DNA of 17,848 nt from WLWS01 sp964639535 (GTDB taxonomy: Bacteria > Pseudomonadota > Gammaproteobacteria > Eutrophobiales > Eutrophobiaceae): NCBI GenBank assembly GCA_964639535.1, contig CAZXDV010000033.1, forward strand, positions 1 through 17,848, written 5' to 3'. This document shows, piece after piece, positions 9,057-15,313 of this stretch. The translations under genes and the position numbers were made by a program. Below the pieces are notes generated by a model. It saw nothing but the letters and a program-made list of their open reading frames with translations. It searched no databases and was not told the DNA's origin. How positions within the stretch are numbered: the first letter of the stretch is position 1; each line of letters opens with the position of its first letter.

Positions 9057-9091
9057 GGCCAGCCACGCTTACCGGCGTGACGGCCTGTTAT
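9057..9091 (+). terminator. possible hairpin terminator after the PA3496-like gene
   Basis: CACGC (9064-9068) pairs with GCGTG (9075-9079) around a six-base loop. Outside an internal bulge, GGCC (9057-9060) pairs with GGCC (9082-9085). The hairpin is followed by TGTTATT, a weak T-rich stretch. It sits 19 bases after the stop codon. The poor T tract keeps this uncertain. Confidence 0.35.
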
Positions 9092-9248
9092 TCCCCCTGC
9101 CCCGTGTCGACGTGACACTGCACATACCGGGTTCCCGGTCTTTTCCACTCAAATTTCTCAAGGTTTCCTTAATAGCAAACGATATAAAAGGTTAGGGCCA
9201 GCTGGATCAATCCTGTTAATGGCTTTTACCGGGTTATACGAGGAGCCT

Positions 9249-9836
9249 ATGAGCGAGCAAACTTCTGAAAACTGTCCTGCATTCATGTCCTTGCTGGAAA
9301 ACCTGTTCCGCCATGGGCTGAGCGAACTACCTGTATTGTTCACTCGTGCCAATGGTACCTACATTGGCTTCATGGTCTACGAAAAGGGACAACTGGCATT
9401 CAGGGACAGCGGTTTATTCAGCTGCGACGATCCCGACTTGCTGCAGTGGGAAAAACACGTCATCGGCATGGTTTGCTACCAGGAAATGCTGAAGTGGAAA
9501 AGCCTGAGCTACTATGGCGTCGATTTCTGCTCACTGGAGGGGGATATTGACCCTGCACTGATGCAGTCCCTGGGTTGCATTCAAAACGAGTACGGAGACT
9601 ACGGCAATGATTTCGTCGGCAGTATTTACCGCGCCTACCGGCTGCTGCTTGACAACGAATTCCTCCCTGTCGTCATCCTGCAGCAATCCCTGTCAAAAAA
9701 TAACCACCCGGGTTTATTGATTGCTGACCTGCGTTTTGCCGAATTACCTGCGGATGTTTTGCGTGGTGTCCATGACTTGATCCAGAGAACACTGGACATA
9801 CGAATAACGATTGGCTTTGACGAGCTGGCCGCCTGA
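9249..9836 (+). CDS. unrecognised cytoplasmic protein, 195 residues
   Basis: I do not recognise this protein. I chose ATG at 9249 because GAGGAG (9240-9245) lies just before it. An in-frame ATG at 9219 would add ten residues (MAFTGLYEEP) but has no ribosome binding site. The product has no signal peptide, no clear membrane segment and no nucleotide-binding or metal motif that I can name. It looks globular and rich in aromatic residues, with patches such as GTYIGFMVYEKGQLAFRDSG and SLSYYGVDFCSLEGDIDP. Its C-terminal third, from about residue 130, alternates hydrophobic strands and helices (EFLPVVILQQ, PGLLIADLRFAELP, DIRITIGFDELAA). Codon use resembles its neighbours and the frame is clean, so it is very likely a real gene. 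The upstream gap holds a possible terminator for the previous gene but no promoter I would name. Nothing in the context fixes a function. Confidence 0.75.
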   Translation: MSEQTSENCPAFMSLLENLFRHGLSELPVLFTRANGTYIGFMVYEKGQLAFRDSGLFSCDDPDLLQWEKHVIGMVCYQEMLKWKSLSYYGVDFCSLEGDIDPALMQSLGCIQNEYGDYGNDFVGSIYRAYRLLLDNEFLPVVILQQSLSKNNHPGLLIADLRFAELPADVLRGVHDLIQRTLDIRITIGFDELAA

Positions 9837-9860
9837 GCAAGGCAGGAAATACTTCGAAGC

Positions 9861-10106
9861 TTACAGGGCAGCCTTTGACTGCGTTAGCCGCAACATTTCC
9901 TGGAGTAATGCCCTTGATTCAGTGTTATCAATGAGCATCTTGTCCAGGTCCGCTGATTGTTCACCAGTTAGACACAAGCCAGCCAGTAATGCGTCGATAC
10001 CAGCGGGGCAGGTTTCCATAGACTGCTGTGAATCGCCCGCTTGATATGAAGGAAGATGATTCGGCCGAGGTGTATTCAATTTGTTTGCCTGTAGTGATTC
10101 TTTCAT
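9861..10106 (-). CDS. possible small protein, 81 residues, unknown
   Basis: Weakly supported ORF between the unrecognised 195-residue gene and the LexA-like gene. The product starts MKESLQANKLNTPRPNHLPS and ends with a helical segment (DLDKMLIDNTESRALLQEMLRLTQSKAAL); the first 35 residues look disordered. Codon use is ordinary for this window, which favours a real gene, but there is no clear ribosome binding site before ATG. A second minus-strand ORF overlaps it in another frame (10191 down to 9961, 76 residues). That one has AGAGGG six bases before its ATG and a signal-peptide-like start MTASRGFLSVPACVLLVVVL. The two are probably alternatives, or the remains of one frameshifted gene. It lies downstream of the LexA-like gene on the same strand, 230 bases away. 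I recognise no family and see no resemblance to SulA, which follows lexA in some relatives. Confidence 0.35.
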   Translation of the reverse strand: MKESLQANKLNTPRPNHLPSYQAGDSQQSMETCPAGIDALLAGLCLTGEQSADLDKMLIDNTESRALLQEMLRLTQSKAAL

Positions 10107-10336
10107 TTGTGTAACCCGAACTTGAGACGCATAGCACTACCACGAGGAGGACACATGCCGGAACAGAAAGAAAACCCCGCGAAGCTGTCATGAACTACCC
10201 TCTTGGTTGGACTCACCAGCCTTAAAAGCAGGATGTGTGCCAATTTTCAATTACTGAATTTTCAAGCACTTGGATAAGCAAGGGTCGAGGACAGGACGAC
10301 AGGCGTCGCCCCTCGGTGACAGCTCCCGGTGCTGCA
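10107..10336. other. unassigned region downstream of the LexA-like gene
   Basis: No convincing protein gene. On the plus strand GAGGAGG (10144-10150) stands four bases before ATG at 10155 and opens a 12-residue ORF (MPEQKENPAKLS) ending at 10193. Its last codons overlap the ATG of an 11-residue ORF at 10190 in an ATGA arrangement. These may be a leader peptide pair, the stump of a lost gene, or chance. On the minus strand the start of the alternative 76-residue ORF also falls here. I see no clear terminator for the LexA-like gene. Confidence 0.4.
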
Positions 10337-10930
10337 TCAATACTGCCGAACCAGTCCGACAACAACTCCCTGTATATGGACCCTTTCCGTTGGATAAATC
10401 AGTGACAACATTTTCCTGTTGGCGGGAATCAGTTCAATCCTGTCCCCATGTTTACGCAGGCGCTTCAGGGTCATTTCCCCGCCGTCAATCAGGGCCACGA
10501 CAATGTCATCATCATTAGCGATGCCGGTCTTTTGCACGATAACGTAGTCACCCTTGATAATTCCCGCTTCGCGCATGCCATCGTCCGCTACCCGGTAGGT
10601 GACCCGGTCAGGTCCCAGCAGGTCGGCGGAAAAGTTAACTTCTTTTTCCCCTTCAGACGGAATCAGCGCGCTGCCGGTCTTAATCCCACCCTGCAGTGGC
10701 AGGATCGTCAACTTGCGGTGATTTTTCCTGGAAAGGCGAATGCCGCGCCAGGCCCGCCCTTTCCTCTCCAGCTCGCCCTTGTCGATAAGTGATTGCACAT
10801 AACGATGCACCGTGCCTCTCGAGGAGATGCCCAGCGCTTCAGCAATTTCTTTCATGGTGGGCGCCTGGTTTTCACGGGCTATGCGATCCGCTACCAGGTC
10901 AAGAACCCGCTTTTCCAGCTTGGTTAACAC
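10337..10930 (-). CDS. LexA-like repressor lacking the catalytic serine
   Basis: Two-domain LexA homologue of 197 residues (E. coli LexA: 202). The N-terminal winged helix-turn-helix runs from LTKLEKRVLDLVADRIARE through KEIAEALGISSRGTVHRYVQSLIDKG. The C-terminal S24 peptidase-like fold spans about 75-197. With GTG at 10930 as start, numbering falls in register with E. coli: K156 in MTLKRLRK matches catalytic Lys156. The nucleophile motif SGxSM reads ADDGM, placing Gly118 where Ser119 belongs. The Ala-Gly cleavage bond is replaced by Thr85-Gly86. Self-cleavage and classical SOS induction should therefore be lost. The start is debatable: an ATG at 10984, with AAGGA five bases before it, would add 18 residues (MISICSLIYKRDQLEIKI) absent from LexA proteins and encoded by the operator-like repeat. 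The recognition helix also differs from E. coli, fitting a different binding site. It is a LexA relative with confidence; its regulon is unknown. Confidence 0.88.
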   Translation of the reverse strand: MLTKLEKRVLDLVADRIARENQAPTMKEIAEALGISSRGTVHRYVQSLIDKGELERKGRAWRGIRLSRKNHRKLTILPLQGGIKTGSALIPSEGEKEVNFSADLLGPDRVTYRVADDGMREAGIIKGDYVIVQKTGIANDDDIVVALIDGGEMTLKRLRKHGDRIELIPANRKMLSLIYPTERVHIQGVVVGLVRQY

Positions 10931-10935
10931 TATTT

Positions 10936-10983
10936 TGATCTCTAATTGATCTCTTTTATAGATTAGAGAACAAATAGAGATCA
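10936..10983 (-). promoter_or_regulatory. 48-bp palindromic operator and probable promoter of the LexA-like gene
   Basis: Two 19-bp arms (10936-10954 and 10965-10983) are inverted copies matching at 17 of 19 positions around a 10-bp centre. Each arm holds two direct copies of an 8-bp half-site, AGAGATCA (once AGAGAACA), spaced 11 bp apart, about one helical turn. Read on the minus strand, TATAAA lies in the centre and could be a -10 box; no good -35 is visible. The array ends five bases before the GTG start. This is the usual layout of an autorepressor operator. It does not resemble the CTGT-N8-ACAG box of gammaproteobacterial LexA. Confidence 0.7.
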
Positions 10984-11045
10984 TTCAAGTCCTTGTTTGC
11001 GGCTTCCTGCTGCTGAAGTAAAGGTCGCGGGAATGACTGCATTGC

Positions 11046-11074
11046 TTGAAACACGCACAGGTGCAGGTTATTGT
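11046..11074 (+). promoter_or_regulatory. possible sigma-70 promoter for msrB
   Basis: TTGAAA (11046-11051), a 17-base spacer and TATTGT (11069-11074) match the consensus at 5 and 4 of 6 positions. The start would be near 11081, about 80 bases before msrB. The leader includes a small inverted repeat, GTTTGG (11100-11105) with CCAAAC (11115-11120), of unknown meaning. Confidence 0.35.
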
Positions 11075-11161
11075 CACCCCGATTAAAATCCGGGTAATGG
11101 TTTGGGTTTACCTGCCAAACAAACTTCCCGGCAAATACGTAATTACAACGCAGGACAGGAC

Positions 11162-11563
11162 ATGACAATCAAGAAAGTAGTCAAGAGTGACGCTGAATGG
11201 CGCGAGGAACTTAGCCCCGAGCAGTATGAAATAGCCCGCAACAAGGGTACAGAGAGAGCTTTTACCGGCGAATACAACGACTGCAAGGACGAAGGAGTAT
11301 ACCGCTGTTCAAGCTGTGGACAGGAATTATTCAGCTCGGATACCAAGTATGACTCGGGCTCGGGCTGGCCCAGCTTCTATGCCCCAAAAAGTGATGAAGT
11401 GGTGGCAACCGAAGATGACCGGAATTACGGCATGGTGCGAACCGAGGTCCTGTGTGCCGCCTGCGATGCCCATCTCGGTCATGTGTTCAACGACGGGCCC
11501 AATCCCACCGGGCTACGCTATTGCATAAACTCCGTCTCTCTCAAGCTGGACAAGAAAGAATAA
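11162..11563 (+). CDS. msrB: peptide-methionine (R)-S-oxide reductase MsrB
   Basis: Reduces the R form of methionine sulfoxide in proteins and so repairs oxidative damage in the cytoplasm. The 133-residue product is the usual size of a single-domain MsrB. The structural zinc site is formed by C49-x-x-C52 (CSSC) and C98-x-x-C101 (CAAC). The substrate loop reads SGSGWPSFYAP, and the catalytic cysteine is C121 in GLRYCINSVSL. There is no signal peptide. I chose ATG at 11162, preceded by AGGAC, because it gives the normal N-terminus MTIKKVVKSDAEWREEL; a longer in-frame start at 11102 would add 20 residues that do not look like MsrB. It is transcribed away from the LexA-like gene and faces cysG, with only 27 bases between stops and no hairpin visible there. 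Confidence 0.96.
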   Translation: MTIKKVVKSDAEWREELSPEQYEIARNKGTERAFTGEYNDCKDEGVYRCSSCGQELFSSDTKYDSGSGWPSFYAPKSDEVVATEDDRNYGMVRTEVLCAACDAHLGHVFNDGPNPTGLRYCINSVSLKLDKKE

Positions 11564-11590
11564 TCATTGGATTGTTATCGCGGGGGAGGT

Positions 11591-12997
11591 TTACTGGCGG
11601 GTTTCGGGCTGGCGCGATTCAAACCAGTTCAACTTTGACTGCAAGCTGACCACGCTCCCGATTATCATCATCGAGGGTGGCGTAATATCCTCGGTGGCAA
11701 CAAGCTTCGGCAGCTTTGCAAGTTCACTTACCCAGGTGCGCTGAGTGGGGCGGGTGCCCTGTCGAATGATCGCTGCCGGGGTATCCGGCGCCATGCCGTG
11801 CTTGATTAACTCGGCACATAGAACATCGACTCCCTTGATGCCCATGTACACCGCGATAGTCTGTCCCGCCTTAACAAGGCCTTCCCAGTTAAGATCCAGC
11901 TTGCCTTCTTTCATGTGCCCGGTGATGAAAGTGCAGGATTGTGCATGATCCCGGTGGGTTAGCGGAATGCCTGCGTAGGATGCGCAGCCACTGGCAGCAG
12001 TAATTCCCGGCACCACCTGGAAGCTGATCCCCTGTTCCATCAGGGTTTCGATCTCTTCCCCACCCCGTCCAAAAATAAACGGATCTCCTCCTTTGAGGCG
12101 CATGACTCTCTTTCCTTCCCTGGCATATTTTACCAGCAGGTTGTTTATCTCAGACTGGTCAAGTGCGTGCTGATCTTCGCGCTTGCCTACATATATCCGA
12201 TCCGCGTCCTTACGACATAAGTCGACGATCTCCTCCGATACCAGGCGGTCGTAAAGTACCACTTCCACCTGCTGCATGAGGCGCAGGGCACGAAAAGTCA
12301 GCAGGTCAGGGTCACCGGGCCCACCTCCTACGAGGTATACCTCGCCTTCATATAAGTGCGGCCCCGCAGGTTCATCGAGAGAGGATTCCAGGGACCTTAG
12401 CGCTGCTTTTTCCTGGCCGGAAAAAAGTAATTCGGCTACGGGCCCCTGCAGCACCTGCTCCCAGAAACGCCGGCGCTGCTGAAAGTCAGGGAAGCGCTCT
12501 TTCACCCTGCCGCGAAAACCTTTCATCAACTCCGCCAGCCTGCCATAGGCAGAGGGAATAAGGGTTTCCAGGCGCGCGCGTAGCAGGCGCGCCAGTACCG
12601 GAGATGCGCCACCACTACTCACGGCAATGATCACGGGGTCACGGTCAACGATTGATGGCGTAATAAAACTGCAGAGGGAGGGATTATCCACCACGTTAAC
12701 CGGTATACCGCGCTCCCTGCAAAGCCGTGAGACCTCGACGTTAACTTCCTCATCATCGGTAGCGGCAACAACCAGCCCACAATTGCCCAGGGCTTCCGCG
12801 GTGAAGGAACCCTGGACATGTACTATTTCGGCGTTTGCCACGAGTTGCTCCAGTTCCTGGCACAATTCCGGTGCCACCACGCGTATCCTTGCCCCTGCTT
12901 TCAGCAGCTGCCGGGTTTTCCTGGCCGCCACGTCTCCCCCGCCTATGACAAGGCTGGTAAAACTGGAAACGTCCATGAACACGGGAAAAAATTTCAT
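11591..12997 (-). CDS. cysG: siroheme synthase CysG (fused dehydrogenase/ferrochelatase and methyltransferase)
   Basis: Makes siroheme, the cofactor of sulfite and nitrite reductases, from uroporphyrinogen III. The N-terminal half is the precorrin-2 dehydrogenase and sirohydrochlorin ferrochelatase module, with the NAD-binding loop GGGDVAARK at residues 19-27 and the central motif PSIVDRDPVIIAVSSGGASP. The C-terminal half is the SAM-dependent uroporphyrinogen methyltransferase, starting VGGGPGDPDLLT at 223 and followed by RLKGGDPFIFGRGGEE, PGITAASGCASYAGIPLTHR and the closing TPPSMMIIGSVV. At 468 residues it is near the 457 of E. coli CysG and neither module looks damaged. ATG at 12997 has no clear ribosome binding site. 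A 5-bp inverted repeat (CACTA-TTG-TAGTG) lies just upstream. No sulfite or nitrite reductase gene is in the window, so the demand it serves is not visible here. Confidence 0.97.
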   Translation of the reverse strand: MKFFPVFMDVSSFTSLVIGGGDVAARKTRQLLKAGARIRVVAPELCQELEQLVANAEIVHVQGSFTAEALGNCGLVVAATDDEEVNVEVSRLCRERGIPVNVVDNPSLCSFITPSIVDRDPVIIAVSSGGASPVLARLLRARLETLIPSAYGRLAELMKGFRGRVKERFPDFQQRRRFWEQVLQGPVAELLFSGQEKAALRSLESSLDEPAGPHLYEGEVYLVGGGPGDPDLLTFRALRLMQQVEVVLYDRLVSEEIVDLCRKDADRIYVGKREDQHALDQSEINNLLVKYAREGKRVMRLKGGDPFIFGRGGEEIETLMEQGISFQVVPGITAASGCASYAGIPLTHRDHAQSCTFITGHMKEGKLDLNWEGLVKAGQTIAVYMGIKGVDVLCAELIKHGMAPDTPAAIIRQGTRPTQRTWVSELAKLPKLVATEDITPPSMMIIGSVVSLQSKLNWFESRQPETRQ

Positions 12998-13072
12998 TTC
13001 ACTATTGTAGTGCCAAAGGGATCTGCGGAGAAATTCAGTTCTTCAAATGACTTTTTAAAGCTAATTTAGATT

Positions 13073-13099
13073 TAAAGATTCCCGCCATACTTCCGATAC
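13073..13099 (+). promoter_or_regulatory. sigma-28 (FliA)-like promoter for pomA-pomB-pilZ
   Basis: TAAAGATT (13073-13080) is followed by exactly 11 bases and TCCGATAC (13092-13099). Against TAAAGTTT-N11-GCCGATAA this is 7 of 8 and 6 of 8 with the preferred spacer. The start site would be near 13106, about 80 bases before pomA. Stator genes are classic late flagellar targets of FliA, so position and sequence agree. Confidence 0.7.
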
Positions 13100-13188
13100 A
13101 GGAAGGGAGCAGTGGATAAACGGAACCCCTGGTTTTCCGTTTAAATATCATCCACTTAGTTTTTAATTTTCACTATTGGGAGCTTATC

Positions 13189-13962
13189 GTGGATCTGGCG
13201 ACACTGATTGGCATGCTGGCAGCAATGGGAATTATCGGCGCCTCGATTTTTCTCGGGGGTAGCGCAGGTACGTTTTTTAACGTGCCCTCAATGCTTGTAG
13301 TTGTGGGTGGCACCATAGGTGCCGTATTAATGCAATTTAGCCTGGGGCAATTTTTTGGCGCGATCAAGGTCGCACTCAAGGCCTTTTTTAACAAGGCCAT
13401 GTCCCCGGAAGAACTGATCGAAACCACTGTGGACCTGGCCAACTCCGCCCGTAAAGGTGGTCTGCTGGCCCTGGAAGAAAAAGATACCGGAAATCCTTTT
13501 TACCAGATGGGTATCCAGATGATGGTTGATGGTCATGAACCTGACGTTGTCAGGGACATGATGAAAAGCGAAATGAACCTGACCGTTGAGCGACATGACC
13601 TTGGAAAGAAAATATTCAAGTCCATTGCCGACGTTGCGCCGGCCATGGGCATGATCGGCACCCTTATCGGCCTCGTGCAAATGCTTTCAAACATGGACGA
13701 CCCCAAGTCGATCGGCCCCGCCATGGCAGTTGCGCTTCTAACAACTCTATACGGTGCCATGATTGCCAATGTCTTTGCCAATCCCATCGCGGAAAAACTG
13801 GGTCTGCGCAGCAACGAGGAACGCCTGGTTAAATCCATGATCATTGATGGCGTCAGTGGCATCCAGGAAGGACGAAACCCACGTGTTATCGAGGGAATGC
13901 TGATGACTTACCTGCCCGGTTCCAAGCGCAAGTCCGCAGAAGACGGGGATGGTGGTGAGTAA
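13189..13962 (+). CDS. pomA: sodium-type flagellar stator protein PomA (MotA/TolQ/ExbB family)
   Basis: Inner-membrane half of the stator that turns the flagellum; with PomB it conducts ions, here probably sodium. The 257-residue product closely follows Vibrio PomA (about 253). Membrane segments are at about 2-24, 28-50, 146-166 and 175-200, with a large cytoplasmic loop between the second and third. In that loop R88, K89 and E96 (SARKGGLLALEE) fall on the numbers of the Vibrio residues that contact the rotor protein FliG. D148 and P151 (ADVAPAMGMIGTLIGLVQML) match the conserved third-segment motif. The start is GTG with GGGAG (13178-13182) six bases upstream, and MDLATLIG is the normal PomA beginning. 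A sigma-28-like promoter precedes it, and pomB follows after 64 bases. Sodium rather than proton coupling is inferred from overall similarity, not shown. Confidence 0.94.
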   Translation: MDLATLIGMLAAMGIIGASIFLGGSAGTFFNVPSMLVVVGGTIGAVLMQFSLGQFFGAIKVALKAFFNKAMSPEELIETTVDLANSARKGGLLALEEKDTGNPFYQMGIQMMVDGHEPDVVRDMMKSEMNLTVERHDLGKKIFKSIADVAPAMGMIGTLIGLVQMLSNMDDPKSIGPAMAVALLTTLYGAMIANVFANPIAEKLGLRSNEERLVKSMIIDGVSGIQEGRNPRVIEGMLMTYLPGSKRKSAEDGDGGE

Positions 13963-14012
13963 GAATGTATCGCGTATCGACTTCGAGCAGGAGTGTTGGC
14001 GAACCGCCCGTG

Positions 14013-14024
14013 CAGGTTAACCTG
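14013..14024. repeat. perfect 12-bp palindrome in the pomA-pomB gap
   Basis: CAGGTTAACCTG is a perfect palindrome ending two bases before the pomB ATG, in the place of its ribosome binding site. AGG at its left end is the only Shine-Dalgarno-like element there. It may be a binding site, or chance. Confidence 0.4.
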
Positions 14025-14026
14025 TT

Positions 14027-15313
14027 ATGAGCGACGAAGCTCCTCCACAGGAAGAAGACGCAGGGGCACCCGCATGGGTAATGACCTTTGCAGACCTCAT
14101 GTCGCTTCTCATGTGCTTTTTCGTGCTACTGCTTTCATTTTCGGAAATGGATCTACAGAAGTACAAGCAGGTTGCCGGTTCCATGAAAAATGCCTTTGGT
14201 GTACAGCGCGAAATTAAGACCATGGAAATGCCAAAAGGAACCAGTGTTATCGCCCAGGAGTTCAGTCCCGGACGACCATCCCCCACTCCGCTCAACGTCA
14301 TTCGCCAGAACTCCATCGACGATACCAAGCAAACCCTGGAATTCACTGATGTGACAACAAAAAAGGAAGACGGGGAAGACGATACTTCAGGGGAAGATGG
14401 CGAAGGCATGGTTGACGTTCCAATTCAGCGCCCCACTGAGGCCGAGCAAATTCGGCAGCTCAAGGAACTTGGGCTCGATGAGGAGCTGCTTGAGAACTAC
14501 TCCCAGGCACTGGACACCGATCCCGACACGGCGGCTGATGCACAGCAATTACTACGGGCCATGGAGGACGAAGTAAGAAAAGGGCTTATCGAAATAGGCA
14601 CGGAAGGCAAGAAGATCCTCGTCAGGATCAGGGAGAAAGGCTCATTTCCATCAGGCTCCGACAAGTTCCGAGTAGATTTCATACCCGTACTTATCAAGCT
14701 ACGGGGAGAGTTAAAGACTATCGCTGGACAGGTGCGAATAGCGGGTCACACCGACAATGTGCCAATCAACACGGTGCGCTTTCGCTCAAACTGGGAATTG
14801 TCCTCGTCGCGTTCTGTCAGTGTTGCCCACGAACTATTGAAGAACGAGGAACTCGCTCGTCATCGTTTCGTTGTCGAGGGCCACGGGGACGCCAGCCCCC
14901 TGGCCCCAAATGACACACCCGCCAACCGTGCCCTGAACCGACGGGTAGAACTTACCATTGTGCAGGGGGAGACCCTTGATGAGCAGGAGTATCGCCAGGT
15001 AATCCCCGGGCCTCAAGAAGAGAAAAATTCGGACGATATTACTGGTGAGGCCACCGACCCCGGTACCAGGGCTGACACAAGCCCCTTTAAAGGCGAAGAG
15101 GAGAAAGGGCCGGGAGAGAAGCCCGGGACAGAAGCAAAACTGGCCGCAGGTAATGTGACAACCGGGGCGGAGACGGCTTCACCCGCGAACACTGTGATGT
15201 CGAAGGACAGTAATACGCCTGGCGCTGGAGAAATTGACCAGGAAGAGCTGGAAGCTCGTATCAGGAAATTTTCGAAGAAAAATTCAAAGAAAACCGAGGG
15301 CGCAACGCAATGA
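14027..15313 (+). CDS. pomB: sodium-type flagellar stator protein PomB with long C-terminal tail
   Basis: Partner of PomA that anchors the stator to peptidoglycan and carries the ion-binding aspartate. The single membrane segment contains D23 in TFADLMSLLMCFFVLLLSFSEMD, nearly identical to Vibrio PomB. The plug and linker follow (MPKGTSVIAQEFSPGRPSPTP). The OmpA/MotB peptidoglycan-binding domain spans about 180-312, with AGHTDN at 239-244 and NRALNRRVE at 300-308. The first residues (MSDEAPPQEEDAG) are acidic and cytoplasmic. At 428 residues it is over 100 longer than Vibrio PomB (about 315). The excess is a tail from about 313 that is acidic and rich in Pro, Gly, Lys and Thr, with no recognisable domain, and ends in a basic helix (LEARIRKFSKKNSKK). 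The stop codon overlaps the start of the PilZ gene. Translation starts at ATG 14027 with a poor ribosome binding site. Confidence 0.93.
   Translation: MSDEAPPQEEDAGAPAWVMTFADLMSLLMCFFVLLLSFSEMDLQKYKQVAGSMKNAFGVQREIKTMEMPKGTSVIAQEFSPGRPSPTPLNVIRQNSIDDTKQTLEFTDVTTKKEDGEDDTSGEDGEGMVDVPIQRPTEAEQIRQLKELGLDEELLENYSQALDTDPDTAADAQQLLRAMEDEVRKGLIEIGTEGKKILVRIREKGSFPSGSDKFRVDFIPVLIKLRGELKTIAGQVRIAGHTDNVPINTVRFRSNWELSSSRSVSVAHELLKNEELARHRFVVEGHGDASPLAPNDTPANRALNRRVELTIVQGETLDEQEYRQVIPGPQEEKNSDDITGEATDPGTRADTSPFKGEEEKGPGEKPGTEAKLAAGNVTTGAETASPANTVMSKDSNTPGAGEIDQEELEARIRKFSKKNSKKTEGATQ

Noticed and set aside
9961..10191. 76-residue minus-strand ORF with signal-peptide-like start, as a separate firm gene
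   Set aside because: The ribosome site and hydrophobic start are attractive, but it overlaps the 81-residue ORF in another frame and the C-terminal half looks random. I kept it only as an alternative and as a finding.
10270..10518. Plus-strand ORF of 82 residues overlapping the 3' end of the LexA-like gene
   Set aside because: More than half lies antisense to the LexA-like gene, with no ribosome site and no protein-like composition.
10936..10983. Canonical LexA box (CTGT-N8-ACAG) upstream of the LexA-like gene
   Set aside because: I looked for it on both strands and found none; the palindrome there has a different half-site.
13533..13862. Minus-strand ORF of 109 residues opposite pomA
   Set aside because: Pure shadow of the pomA membrane-segment codons; pomA is certain.
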